From: Puccinia triticina
Taxonomy: Eukaryota > Basidiomycota > Pucciniomycetes > Pucciniales > Pucciniaceae
Direction: 5' to 3'
DNA length: 64,000 nucleotides
NCBI RefSeq assembly: GCF_026914185.1
Contig: NC_070560.1
Location: 2,533,501 to 2,597,500, forward strand
Position numbers and translations under genes: made by a program. Numbering within the stretch: the first letter of the stretch is position 1; each line of letters begins with the position of its first letter. Below the pieces are notes generated by a model that saw only the letters and a list, made by a program, of their open reading frames with translations, made no database searches and was not told where the DNA came from. This document shows, in pieces, positions 20,091 through 32,200 of this stretch.

Positions 20091-21517
20091 TCAACTTGGG
20101 GAGTAATGAACCATAAAACACTTTTCGCGGAGTCTCTTGAGGGGCTCAGTGTTGCTTGCTTTCGTAAGTGTGTCGGCTATCATGTTTTCTGAGGGAATTA
20201 ATGTGACATTAATTTCTTTTTTGCTCTTCAGATCTCTAAGCCATTTCATTTTGATGTCTAGGTGCTTCGTTTTCAAGTTCGAGCCAAAATGCTTTAGTTT
20301 TTTGGCTAGACCTTGATTATCTATGTGAAAAGTCAAAGGTTCTAGGCTTTCGTTCCATAGTTCCTCTACAAGATATTTGATCCACTGATTTTCTTGTACC
20401 CCATTGGCCAGAGCGTTGAGTTCTGCTTCATTCAATGAAAGAGTGATGTTTTGCTGTCTTTTACTGTTCCAAGCAATAGGGCAATTTTTCCAGAAACAAA
20501 TTGACCCGCTTCTTGAGAGCCAGGTCTCCAGATCGTCGGCCCACATGGCATCGGTGTAATGTTGCAAGGATTTCGAGTCTACAGGATCTGGTCTCAGAGT
20601 GAGGTGAAGTTCACGCATTCCCTTCACGTATTTCCAGCAATTTAACACTTCTTTCCAGTGTGTAATTCCTGGATCATTGTTGAAGCTAGAAAGGATGGAG
20701 ACAGCGGGAGCTAGATCCGGGCGTGTTTGACAGGATAAGTAGTTGAGAATCCCTGTGAATGTTTGGTAGTTAACTCCTAATTTCAAGAATTCGTCTTTCT
20801 CTTGTTTAGACGCTGGTTTCAATTGTACTGCTACTGATAGAGGAGTGTTGACGGCCTTGCAATCGGTCATTCCTAGCATCTTGAGCCCTTTTTCTATTAA
20901 TAGAGATATGGAGTTATTTGATAGTTCGACATCCATGCCCAACAGAGTATCTGGGTCGTGTGCAGAAGAATTTGGAAACCATGATAGAAAGAGTTGTTCA
21001 AATCGTTCAACATTGCCGACAACTACCAGATCATCAACGTGAAAGAAAATGAAAGAGATTTCCTTATTGTGAATGAAGAGACAAGGATCTGAGGTGGATT
21101 GAGTATAATCAATTTCATTGAACCATGAGGTAAGCGTCTCGTACCAGTTGGCTGGAGCTTGCTTCAACCCGTAGAGAGATTTTTTTAATCTGAGATATGG
21201 AGCTTTGCGAGTTGAGCCTTTGGGAGTCTTGATGTACAATTCTTCCTTCAGCGGAGCATAAAGGAAGGCGCTTTTGACATCGAATTGCCTAATGGGCAGA
21301 TTTTTGTCGATTGCAAACATAAGCACTACCAAGAGAGTGGTAAATTTTCCCGTGGGTGCAAATGTCTCGCCGTAATCTTCACCTTCTTTTTCTAGGAAGC
21401 CCTGGATACAGAGGCGTGCTTTCTTGCGTTCCTTAGCTGATAGAGTCGCAGGCTTGGTTTTGAAGATCCAAAGGGTGCGCAAAAAGGAATTAGGAACGTC
21501 AAACATGTCTTCCCAGA
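20091..21517 (-). pseudogene. Copia-1 reverse transcriptase-RNase H, 5' truncated by CACTA-2
   Basis: Open minus-strand frame with Ty1/copia RT: ARLCIQGFLEKEGEDYGETFAP..., FDVKSAFLYAPLKEELYIKTP, the intact catalytic box FHVDDLVVVG, LKKSLYGLKQAPANWYETL, and RNase H (LQHYTDAMWADDLE; LSLNEAELNALANG; FHIDNQGLAKKL; TKHLDIKMKWLRD). The copia portion itself has no stop or frameshift. It starts abruptly at VWEDMFDVPN where the CACTA-like end (21518) interrupts it; integrase, protease and gag are not in the window. Among pol genes here it is the best preserved, since the YxDD-type aspartates are intact. Confidence 0.92.
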
Positions 21518-21839
21518 CACTGCCAGCATTTAAGCCTCGGATGCGCGCATCCCCGTTAATCTGGGATGCACGCAACCGATTTAACATTGGTTGCGCGTAT
21601 CCGATGCAATCCGCATCCGAGTTGACATCGGGGGACAGTAACCCAAGGGTTTTGCCACCCGATTCAAACTCGGCTGGTCCGCGGCCGAGCCAAAATCGGC
21701 AGGCTGTCTGACCGACGAAGTAAATTCCTCGATCAGTGGCCAGCCGAGTTAACCTCGGCCGCCACCAACCGAGCAATGGAAGCTCGGTTGACAGCTCAAG
21801 CGAGCTTTCATCTGATATGAAAGCTCGGTTACGGACCCA

Positions 21840-22030
21840 CCGAGTAAAATGAACATTGGTGGGTCAATCACCGAGGATTTCAAATGATCGGTGGGTAAAT
21901 CACCGATGATTTCGAATCATTGGTGGGTAAATCACCGATGATTTCGAATCATCGGTGGGTAAATCACCGATGATTTCGAATCATCGGTGAGTCAACAGCC
22001 GATGATTTTGAATCATCGGCTGTTCCACCC
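21840..22030 (+). repeat. Palindromic repeat CCGATGATT-TCG-AATCATCGG
   Basis: Four to five tandem units of about 32 bp, each a near-perfect palindrome, in the CACTA-2 subterminal region. Similar units occur at 59280-59345 in CACTA-3. Confidence 0.85.
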
Positions 22031-22169
22031 TCCTCGGAGAACTTTCCCGGGGAGGTGCCCTCCGGCAGTTAGCACGTCGAGCCACAGTGGCCGGAGCAGT
22101 CTGCTCGCTGGTCCAAGAACTTGACTCGCCGGTCCAAGCAGACTGCTCAGACTAGCGAGCAGTGCTGCC

Positions 22170-23290
22170 CAATCACGTACAGGTACTATACCCGCTTCGC
22201 CAGCAGGCTAACCTGTCAAGCTGCTGGCCGAGCAGGTCAACCTGCAGGCCAAGCAGGTTCAGGTACCTGGCCAGCGAGCGGGTCAACCTGCTGGCCAAGC
22301 AGGTAACAGTACCTGGTCGGCGAGCAGGCTGACCTACTCGCCGAGCAGGTAAAAGCTTGTCGAGCAGGTCCTTTTACCTGCTCGGCCATTAGCATAACCT
22401 GCTTGTCGAGCATGTACGGTTACAGGTACTTGCTCCGACTCGGCCAGCAGTTCAACCTGCTGGCCAGGAAAAAGTACCTGCTCGGCGAGCAGGTTGACCT
22501 ACTCGCCGAGCAGGTAAAAGCTCGCCGAGCAGGTATTTCTACCTGCTCGGCCATCAACCTGGTCGCCGGGCAGGTACAGTTACAGGTACCTGCTCCGGCT
22601 CGGCCAGCGGGTCATCCTGCTGGCCAAGCAGGTAACAGTACCTGCTCGGCGAGCAGGTTGACCTACTTGCCGAGCAGGTAAAAGCTCTCCGAGCAGGTAA
22701 AAGCTCTCCGAGCAGGTACTTTTACCTGCTCGGCCATCGGGATGACCTGCTCGCTGAGCAGGTACAGTTACAGGTACCTGCTCCGGCTCGGCCAGCGGGT
22801 CATCCTACTGGCCAAGCAGGTAACAGCTCGCCGAGCAGGTATTTTTACCTACTCGGCCATCAACCTGGTCGCCGGGCAGGTACAGTTACACGTACCTTCT
22901 CCGGCTCGGCCAGCGGGTCATCCTGCTGGCCAAGCAGGTAACAGTACCTGCTTGGTGAGCTTTTCCCTGCTCGCCGAGTAGGTCAACCTGCTCGCCGAGC
23001 AGGTATTTTTACTTTTACCTGCTCGGCCATCAGGATGACCTGCCCACCGAGCAGGTGCTTTTACCTGCTTGGTAAGCAGGTTGACCTGATCTTCAAGCAG
23101 ATACCTGTCGCCGCTTCGAAGCGGGAACAAGTACCTGCTTGCCCAGCAGGTACTGTTACCTGCTTGGCCAGTTGACCTGCTGGCCGCGCCGGAGCAGGTA
23201 CCTGTAACTGTACCTGCTCAGCGAGCAGGTCATCCCGATGGCCGAGCAGGTAAAAGTACCTGCTTGGCGAGCTTTTACCTGCTCGGCAAC
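22170..23290 (+). repeat. Subterminal hairpin repeats (CTGCTCGGCGAGCAGGT)
   Basis: Dozens of irregular copies of ACCTGCTCGSCGAGCAGGT and relatives, alternately oriented, so strands can fold on themselves throughout. Matching array at 59540-60640. Confidence 0.88.
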
Positions 23291-23334
23291 TATGTAGGTC
23301 ATAACCTGCCAGTGCTAGCCAATTCCTGAGGGCA

Positions 23335-24412
23335 AATCTCCGCAGGCAAACTGCTAAAACTGCTAAAGCAGTTTTCCTGGGAGCAAAACTCCACAGGCAA
23401 ACTGCTAAAGCAGTTTTCCTGGGAGCAAAACTCCACAGGCAAACTGCTAAAGCAGTTTTCCTGGGAGCAAAACTCCACAGGCAAACTGCTAAAGCAGTTT
23501 TCCTGGGAGCAAAACTCCACAGGCAAACTGCTAAAGCAGTTTTCCTGGGAGCAAAACTCCACAGGCAAACTGCTAAAGCAGTTTTCCTGGGAGCAAAACT
23601 CCACAGGCAAACTGCTAAAGCAGTTTTCCTGGGAGCAAAACTCCACAGGCAAACTGCTAAAGCAGTTTTCCTGGGAGCAAAACTCCACAGGCAAACTGCT
23701 AAAGCAGTTTTCCTGGGAGCAAAACTCCACAGGCAAACTGCTAAAGCAGTTTTCCTGGGAGCAAAACTCCACAGGCAAACTGCTAAAGCAGTTTTCCTGG
23801 GAGCAAAACTCCACAGGCAAACTGCTAAAGCAGTTTTCCTGGGAGCAAAACTCCACAGGCAAACTGCTAAAGCAGTTTTCCTGGGAGCAAAACTCCACAG
23901 GCAAACTGCTAAAGCAGTTTTCCTGGGAGCAAAACTCCACAGGCAAACTGCTAAAGCAGTTTTCCTGGGAGCAAAACTCCACAGGCAAACTGCTAAAGCA
24001 GTTTTCCTGGGAGCAAAACTCCACAGGCAAACTGCTAAAGCAGTTTTCCTGGGAGCAAAACTCCACAGGCAAACTGCTAAAGCAGTCTTCCTGGGAGCAA
24101 AACTCCACAGGCAAACTGCTAAAGCAGTCTTCCTGGGAGCAAAACTCCACAGGCAAACTGCTAAAGCAGTCTTCCTGGGAGCAAAACTCCACAGGCAAAC
24201 TGCTAAAGCAGTCTTCCTGGGAGCAAAACTCCACAGGCAAACTGCTAAAGCAGTCTTCCTGGGAGCAAAACTCCACAGGCAAACTGCTAAAGCAGTCTTC
24301 CTGGGAGCAAAACTCCACAGGCAAACTGCTAAAGCAGTCTTCCTGGGAGCAAAACTCCACAGGCAAACTGCTAAAGCAGTCTTCCTGGGAGCAAAACTCC
24401 ACAGGCAAACTG
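23335..24412 (+). repeat. 42-bp satellite, about 25 units
   Basis: Tandem units AAACTGCTAAAGCAGTTTTC + CTGGGAGCAAAACTCCACAGGC with very little variation. Each unit has the inverted repeat AAACTGCT/AGCAGTTT and a second GGAG...CTCC. Units up to about 24060 carry CAGTTTTCC, the remaining eight or so carry CAGTCTTCC, with a single clean switch. A minus-strand frame of 14-residue repeats (PVEFCSQENCFSSL) is a by-product of the length being a multiple of three. Confidence 0.95.
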
Positions 24413-25177
24413 AAAAAATAGGAGCAACTGAAAATAATAATTCTAATTAAAGACTCCGCTAGCTAATGAAAACCTTTGATGATGAAGAGAAACTTCTGAA
24501 TAGTGAATAGAAATCACCTGAAAGCAGGAACGCGCTAGCTTTGTCTTTCGCCTAACGGCTGGATAGAGAGAAGAAAGAAAGCTTTGATCTGAGAATTGAG
24601 AGAAGAGAAGAATCTGCACAATCGGGGTCAGTCGTGCTTCTATCTGTCTCACAGGACTAGCTCTCCCTTACTTTGCTTTTGCGCTGAGAATTGATTAAGC
24701 GTTTGGCGCTATAGTCAATGTTACTAATTTGAGAACTATGACACAAGGTGTTTGTTAGTTCTGTCTGATCTGGCTCTGTTGCTTTGACTGTCTGGGACTT
24801 GCAAAAATATACAAATGCTATTTCAATAGCTTTGTTTTATCTTGCCTGAATAAATCAGCAAGGTCTGGTTCTGAATGACAAATGAGAATCAAATATCTGT
24901 TAGCTTGTTGTTTTGGTCTGTGGTTTCTAGGACCTGAAGACCCACAAATGTCAAAGTCTTCAGTGATCCTGCTTAGCAGTTTGATAGTTGTCTTGGGGCC
25001 GAGGCGCTCTGTGAGGATTCTGTTAAGAATTGCAAATCAGTCAGCTTTGTTGAAGGCAGAATTTATCATCACTTGGTACGCACAAGGTTCTGTCTGAGTC
25101 TGTTGATTCCGATTCCCGCGCGTTGACCACTAAGGTTTGATCTTCTGCATTTGCTTCTGTAAACAGCATGCAATACA
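24413..25177. other. Unassigned, probably copia-2 3' region
   Basis: No reading frame of note. It lies downstream (minus sense) of the copia-2 RNase H stop and may hold its 3' LTR, whose ends were not identified. Confidence 0.35.
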
Positions 25178-27057
25178 TCAGCAACGACTTGGGTTAGGTT
25201 TCTGGTCTGGACTGCGGCAAATGGACATACCTATTTGCGCAGCTTGGATTAACCTCACACGCTTTCTAGTTGAATGCTGCGGGTGGTCTGGGGGGTCGGG
25301 AGCTGTATTCTTACAGCCTGGCATGCTTCTAGTCGTAAGATTAGAAGCAGCTTCTGAGAATTGGATGACTCCTAGTTGGCTGAGGGAGCGCCGAATGATT
25401 GATCTTCCAAGCGCCTTGGTGAGGAAGTTGGCCGTGTTTGATTTGGTCTTGACATAATGAAGCTTGATGAGGCGGAGTGTGATTAGCTCGCGCACAAAGT
25501 GAAGACAAATGTTCATATGCTTTGTTCTGAAGCTATTCTGTGTCATTTCTCTGTTTGCTAGATTGATTGCGCCCTGATTGTCGACCAATACTGCTATGTT
25601 GCTGACAGATTTCTGCAGCTGAACTTTGGTGATGAGGCTTGCGAACCAGGCAAGATCCCGCCCCAAGTCCAACATTGCCTTGTATTTGGCCTCCGCCGTC
25701 GATAGCGAGACAGTTGGCTGTCTGCATGACTTCCAGTTTATTAGGTCGCCACTAGGAAGCCAGAGGTGGAACATCTAGTGTCCAGACAATTGCCCCAGTC
25801 GGCATTGGAGAATGCATGAAGTTGAGCCTTCTCTGACCTGTTGAAGGTCAATCCGACGTGCCTAGTACCCAACAAGTATTGAAAGACTTGAACTGCTGCT
25901 TGATAATGTTTGATTCTGGGGCTTTCAAGATACTGTGATAGGGAGCTGACTGCAAAGAATATGTCCGGATGTGTCAGGATACTGAGGTAGTTTCGGGATC
26001 CCACTAGCGCTCAATAATTAATGTCAAGTTTGCTGAACAGGTTGATTTTGGGAGCAGTGGCTTTCTTGAGTGGCTCTCTGGGGTTAAGTCTTACATTCAA
26101 TGTATTGCGTCTGATTGATTTGAAGGCCATTGGTGTAGTCGTTATTCCTGTGTTTGCAGGTGAAAAATTCAAACTTTTATTTGTACTCTCTAAATGCCTC
26201 AAGATATCACCACATGGACTGCAGAAATGGAATCTACGGCCAAAACAACCCTTAGTCACCAACTCAGACCACCACCATATCTCTACTGGATCAGAAGATC
26301 CACGGATCACACCTTTCACGCACCAATCTGGGACAGTTCACATAGTATTTCATACATGGTTTCACACACAACTCAGCTCTAGGATACATTGCATAGGATA
26401 TTGAATACCTCATATTGAATTCCTTTGTTTCTTTTATTTCCTTCCTTTTATTTCACTCAACCACAAGTTGGCCATTGTTTTGACCATGCATACATATGAA
26501 ACTAATGTAACCCCCTAGAAGTTAGACCCCTTCTCAGTTTACTATATAAGGAGGCCTCTGCCTGCCAGTTGTTTCCTCCCTCATGCCATCTGGCACCCAC
26601 ATATTTTTTATCCACCTGTCACAGTTATTTATTACACATACATATCACAGGTATTTACTTGCAATTCACAGTCATACTTAGTTTCACGAACCTTTCACAA
26701 GTTCTAAAGCCCTCTGTTCCAATCCTAGCCAAAGCACAGCTCTCAAACCTTGGATTCATCTTTTCAGCCTTATATACCCTCAGCCCAAGGACCTGGGTTC
26801 AAGCCCCACCTAAGTCATCAAGTCTTTTCTGACCAGTCAACATATCATATATCATCCAACTATACCTTTCATCTTTGAACACATCCTTATCACTAAATAA
26901 AATTGCCAAGCTTACCTTGGTGGTCTTGTTTTCTGATACATAGAAAGGCAGAGTTTGCACCTCATCCATACCTTCCTCCATTCAGCAAAAGGGTTCCACA
27001 ACCACTTTTGAGTCTTACATCGGAGAAGCGCCGGATATTCATTCCAAGCAGGAATTC
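25178..27057 (-). pseudogene. Copia-2 pol remnant (RT end and RNase H), split by a solo LTR
   Basis: Minus strand: FLLGMNIRRFS (27057-27020) continues, after removal of the solo LTR 26134-27019, with GLQINQTQYI-like codons. Then comes KLDINY-stop-ALVGSRNYLSILTHPDIFFAVSSLSQYL, RNase H (HAFSNADWGNCLDTRCSTSGF) and, after a frameshift near 25745-25775, PTVSLSTAEAKYKAM, VDNQGAINLANREM, RTKHMNICLHFVRELI. The stop at 26011-26013 is TGA, from CGA. RNase H Asp in the usual SDADW is asparagine (AAT, 25804-25806). It is clearly dead; the N-terminal part is missing beyond 27058. Confidence 0.88.
26134..27019 (+). mobile_element. Solo LTR in copia-2, 4-bp TSD
   Basis: 886 bp, TGTAGTCGTTATTCC...GAGTCTTACA. 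The flanks are TTGG (26130-26133) and TCGG (27020-27023), one transition apart at a CpG. A TATA box (TATATAAGG, about 26542) and downstream AATAAA (about 26897) suggest plus is the sense strand. It shares the family with 34301-35216, whose TSD is a perfect ACGG, and with the fragment 37785-38157. Confidence 0.88.
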
Positions 27058-27300
27058 TGTCAGCCGTGGTGATACTAAGAGCCGCGCTCTTCTAGCTACA
27101 CTGGCTGATGGGGAAGGAACAGTGGCGCGGTTTCTGGATTAGAACACTGGCAAAGATAAAAGGTATATTTATTTTATTCACGGAGGGGCTTAACTCTAGG
27201 AGCCAAGGGTGTTTAATTGCCCTCCGGTAAGTTTCCAGGGCCTGCGGAGCAGGGGTGTTTACTTTAGGGTGCCTGAAGCAGCGGGGGACTGTTTCCAGGT
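27058..27300 (+). repeat. Truncated LTR, family TGTCAGSC
   Basis: It starts TGTCAGCCGTGGTGATAC right after the copia-2 codons and keeps the family's early blocks (CTTCTAGCTACAC; GGAGGGGC...GGGTGTTTAA...GCCCTCCGGT). It ends abruptly where Gypsy-2 protease sequence begins; no right terminus or TSD. Confidence 0.7.
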
Positions 27301-29262
27301 TTGGTTTGCTAAAAAACCCAGAGGAGATCTAATATTCTCCTAAATGTTTGTGCTTCTTTTCTGACTGCTAAAATGGAGTTGATAGAGTTATCAAACTCAA
27401 AGGTCTTCTCCTTCATGTAGAATTTTCTGCCTACGTTTTTGAGAAGTGATGTATTATAATGTGATAAGTAGTCATTGCCTAGAATAAAATACCTAACAGG
27501 CATATTATCCATCACCACGAATCTGATGGTAAACTCAAATGAATCAAAGCATAGATTTACCTTAACTATTCCTAGCAGTTTCAGAGCCCCGGTGCAGCTA
27601 TGAAATTTGCCCGGTTTTGCCGGGAGAATATATTTCCTCCAGTCTGCAAAACCGCTCTACTCTAGGTACTTTTTGCTAACCACTGATTTGACTGCTCCAC
27701 TGTTGAGCAAAACAGTACAGGTACTCCCCGCGCAAGACATAATAACTAGATTATTTTTCCCTTTGGGTGCTATGACTGCACAGGAAGGTTTAGAACCAAT
27801 AACCAAATCATTATCATCATCTACTTTGCTTTCTTGTGACTCTTCTTCTAAAGGCTCATCTATTTCCCCTAAATTATTAATTTTCTTAGGGAAGCTCCTT
27901 GAGGTGTGCCCTGTTTTTTGAAAAGTATAGCATTTAATTTCCCCTACTCCCGACTGGCCCTTATCCTTCCCATCTGTTGCTTTAGTGGCCAAATTTTTGG
28001 ATAGCAGTGGTTTAGACGTGAATTTTCTACGGCCTAGACAGGTCTTGTCTGCAATGTCCTCAAGTACATTGATTAAAGAGCTCATATCATGTCTCGTCAA
28101 ATTCATTGCCTTCTTGGCTGTGTACTCAACTTCCCTGTTCATTAAACCCAATAGTCCAAAGTTAATGGACTGTTGGGACAGTTGCTGTTCAAACGCACAA
28201 AGTCTCTTATATTGCCCCGTAACCCATGCTGAAACCTGAGTTTCTCCCGCTGAGAAGCAGTCTTTATCAAAGGCCTCTTGCTTTTTACACATCCAATTAG
28301 ATGTTCCGTACTGAGCTGTAATGGCTTCTTTCCAGAAGTCCCACTTCTTATCTTGGTGATTTTTTCTAATGGATTTGTACCACAATCCAGCTAAGGCATG
28401 ATAGGAGTTTAACCTGTATGTATTTGTCAGGTACTGATGTTTCTGCACGGCAAGTATCAATCCACTTGACAAATTCAGAGTGGTCGTATTCTCCTTGCCC
28501 AGAGAGTTTGGGCCAGTCCATCTTGTTAATTGCTCCCCACAGCTGTTTCTGCATCTCAGACATCCCGCCTGTATGGTGTGTGATATGATGTTCCGGCTGT
28601 CTTCTTTCTTGTGGCAAGTCTATTACCTCCGGACTTGGCGGTTGAGGCCTTCCTCTCCTAGGGGAGTGTTGTCTTGACAAGGTCTCTGATCCAACCAATG
28701 CCTCATCAAAGTGTTGGTTAATCTCCTGCACTTTTGCTTGCACTTCCGCTCCATCCTCTCTGAATTGGCTGAGGATTCTGTCCAGTTGAGGGCTTATTGC
28801 ACTTATGTCCCGGAGATGGGCTTCATCTAATTCTCTTAAAATTCCTTTAACTCCCTTTGCTGCGGTTGTGTCTTTGTTTTTAGACTGGATTGCCGCAGTG
28901 AGGTTCTTGATCTCTTGAGCATGACATTGCTATCTTTAGGTTCCCTTTTGCTTGCTAATACATTCTGATCCTTCTGATCTGGTTGCAGTTTATCCTCCGG
29001 TCTGTCTTACAAAAATGGATATCTCCGCCGCCAAACTCTCAATTTTGGCGTCCAGGGTTTGTACTACATGGACCAGCTTATGATCTTTACTCTCAACCAC
29101 AGAGTTAAGTTGCTTAATTGCTATTTGAAGTTGTTTACTTTGCTCACATCCTTGGTAAAGGATTTTTTATTTAACTGCCAGTCTTCCTTTGATCTGCTAC
29201 CTTTGGTAGAAATAACCACTGTGCGTTCTTGGATAAATCTTGCAACATATCATTATGACATT
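27301..29262 (-). pseudogene. Gypsy-2 gag and protease remnant
   Basis: The minus strand, from about 29160, encodes a coiled-coil-like N-terminal gag (KQLNSVVESKDHKLVHVVQ), then the capsid region (QKQLWGAINKMDWPKLSGQGE; a frame break near 28440; TNTYRLNSYHALAGLWYKSIR; GETQVSAWVTGQYKRLCAFE). A decayed zinc knuckle follows, CYTFQKTGHTSRSF (C-x2-F-x4-H-x4-F), and an aspartic protease reading VLLNSGAVKSVV, where the catalytic Asp is Asn (AAC, 27702-27704). Later protease sequence (RYFILGNDYL) ends at the LTR fragment. RT and integrase are missing. The N-terminal side is joined to the minisatellite at 29265. Confidence 0.82.
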
Positions 29263-29264
29263 TG

Positions 29265-32200
29265 TTAGGCATTTGCCAGGCATTTGCCAGGCATTGCCAG
29301 GCATTTGCCAGGCATTGCCAGGCATTGCCAGGCATTTGCCAGGCATTGCCAGGCATTTGCCAGGCATTTGCCAGGCATTTGCCAGGCATTTGCCAGGCAT
29401 TTGCCAGGCATTTGCCAGGCATTTGCCAGGCATTGCCAGGCATTTTCCAGGCATTGCCAGGCATTTGCCAGGCATTGCCAGGCATTTTCCAGGCATTGCC
29501 AGGCATTTGCCAGGCATTGCCAGGCATTTGCCAGGCATTGCCAGGCATTTTCCAGGCATTGCCAGGCATTTTCCAGGCATTTTCCAGGCATTGCCAGGCA
29601 TTTGCCAGGCATTTGCCAGGCATTGCCAGACATTTGCCAGGCATTTGCCAGGCATTGCCAGGCATTTGCCAGGCATTGCCAGGCATTTGCCAGGCATTGC
29701 CAGGCATTTGCCAGGCATTGCCAGGCATTTGCCAGGCATTGCCAGGCATTTGCCAGGCATTGCCAGGCATTTTCCAGGCATTGCCAGGCATTTGCCAGGC
29801 TTTGCCAGGCATTGCCAGGCATTTGCCAGGCTTTGCCAGGCATTTGCCAGGCATTTGCCAGGCATTGCCAGGCATTTGCCAGGCTTTGCCAGGCATTTGC
29901 CAGGCATTTGCCAGGCATTTGCCAGGCATTGCCAGGCATTTGCCAGGCATTTGCCAGGCATTTGCCAGGCATTTGCCAGGCATTGCCAGGCATTTGCCAG
30001 GCATTGCGAGGCATTTGCCAGGCATTGCCAGGCATTGCCAGGCATTTTCCAGGCATTGCCAGGCATTTTCCAGGCATTTTCCAGGCATTGCCAGGCATTT
30101 GCCAGGCATTGCCAGGCATTTGCCAGGCATTGCCAGGCATTTGCCAGGCATTGCCAGGCATTTGCCAGGCATTGCCAGGCATTTGCCAGGCATTGCCAGG
30201 CATTTGCCAGGCATTTGCCAGGCATTGCCAGGCATTTGCCAGGCATTTGCCAGGCATTTGCCAGGCATTTGCCAGGCATTGCCAGGCATTTGCCAGGCAT
30301 TTGCCAGGCATTGCCAGGCATTTGCCAGGCATTTGCCAGGCATTGCCAGGCATTTGCCAGGCATTGCCAGGCATTTGCCAGGCATTGTCAGGCATTTGCC
30401 AAGCATTGCCAGGCATTGCCAGGCATTTGCCAGGCGTTTACCAGGCATTGCCAGGCATTTGCCAGGCATTTGCCAGGCATTGCCAGGCATTTGCCAGGCA
30501 TTTGCCAGGCATTGCCAGGCATTTGCCAGGCATTTGCCAGGCATTTGCCAGGCATTTGCCAGGCATTGCCAGGCATTTGCCAGGCTTTGCCAGGCATTTG
30601 CCAGGCATTTGCCAGGCATTTGCCAGGCATTGCCAGGCATTTGCCAGGCATTGCCAGGCATTTTCCAGGCATTTTCCAGGCATTGCCAGGCATTTGCCAG
30701 GCATTTGCCAGGCATTGCCAGACATTTGCCAGGCATTTGCCAGGCATTGCCAGGCATTTGCCAGGCATTGCCAGGCATTTGCCAGGCATTGCCAGGCATT
30801 TGCCAGGCATTGCCAGGCATTTGCCAGGCATTGCCAGGCATTTGCCAGGCATTGCCAGGCATTTTCCAGGCATTGCCAGGCATTTTCCAGGCATTTTCCA
30901 GGCATTGCCAGGCATTTGCCAGGCATTTGCCAGGCATTGCCAGACATTTGCCAGGCATTTGCCAGGCATTGCCAGGCATTTTCCAGGCATTGCCAGGCAT
31001 TTTCCAGGCATTTTCCAGGCATTTTCCAGGCATTGCCAGGCATTTGCCAGGCATTTGCCAGGCATTGCCAGACATTTGCCAGGCATTTGCCAGGCATTGC
31101 CAGGCATTTGCCAGGCATTGCCAGGCATTTGCCAGGCATTGCCAGGCATTTGCCAGGCATTGCCAGGCATTTGCCAGGCATTGCCAGGCATTTGCCAGGC
31201 ATTGCCAGGCATTTTCCAGGCATTGCCAGGCATTTTCCAGGCATTTTCCAGGCATTGCCAGGCATTTGCCAGGCATTTGCCAGGCATTGCCAGACATTTG
31301 CCAGGCATTTGCCAGGCATTGCCAGGCATTTGCCAGGCATTGCCAGGCATTTGCCAGGCATTGCCAGGCATTTGCCAGGCATTGCCAGGCATTTGCCAGG
31401 CATTGCCAGGCATTTGCCAGGCATTGCCAGGCATTGCCAGGCATTTGCCAGGCATTGCCAGGCATTTGCCAGGCATTGCCAGGCATTTGCCAGGCATTTG
31501 CCAGGCATTGCCAGGCATTTGCCAGGCATTTGCCAGGCATTTGCCAGGCATTTGCCAGGCATTGCCAGGCATTTGCCAGGCATTTGCCAGGCATTGCCAG
31601 GCATTTGCCAGGCATTTGCCAGGCATTGCCAGGCATTTGCCAGGCATTGCCAGGCATTTGCCAGGCATTGTCAGGCATTTGCCAAGCATTGCCAGGCATT
31701 GCCAGGCATTTGCCAGGCGTTTACCAGGCATTGCCAGGCATTTGCCAGGCATTTGCCAGGCATTGCCAGGCATTTGCCAGGCATTTGCCAGGCATTGCCA
31801 GGCATTTGCCAGGCATTTGCCAGGCATTTGCCAGGCATTTGCCAGGCATTGCCAGGCATTTGCCAGGCTTTGCCAGGCATTTGCCAGGCATTTGCCAGGC
31901 ATTTGCCAGGCATTGCCAGGCATTTGCCAGGCATTTGCCAGGCATTTGCCAGGCATTTGCCAGGCATTGCCAGGCATTTGCCAGGCATTTGCCAGGCATT
32001 TGCCAGGCATTTGCCAGGCATTGCCAGGCATTTGCCAGGCATTGCGAGGCATTTGCCAGGCATTTGCCAGGCATTGCCAGGCATTTGCCAGGCATTGCCA
32101 GGCATTTGCCAGGCATTGCCAGGCATTTGCCAGGCATTGCCAGGCATTTGCCAGGCATTGCCAGGCATTTGCCAGGCATTTGCCAGGCATTGCCAGGCAT

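Larger units (their letters stand above)
21518..24412 (+). mobile_element. CACTA-2, left end with hairpin repeats and satellite
   Basis: It starts CACTGCCAGCATTTAAGCC, cutting the copia-1 frame; CACTG is the usual start of CACTA (EnSpm/CMC) elements. The same start and the same order of repeats occur at 58913. Inward follow AT-CG palindromes (21840-22030), GAGCAGGTA-type hairpin repeats (22170-23290) and a 42-bp satellite (23335-24412). Such repeat-dense subterminal regions are where CACTA transposases bind. The right end (expected GCTGGCAGTG) and any transposase gene were not found, so this is a partial or non-autonomous element. Confidence 0.7.

Noticed and set aside
23299..24408. 369-codon minus-strand frame of 14-residue repeats
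   Set aside because: The 42-bp satellite length is a multiple of three; no promoter, and the same satellite in CACTA-3 has a different unit length that destroys the frame.
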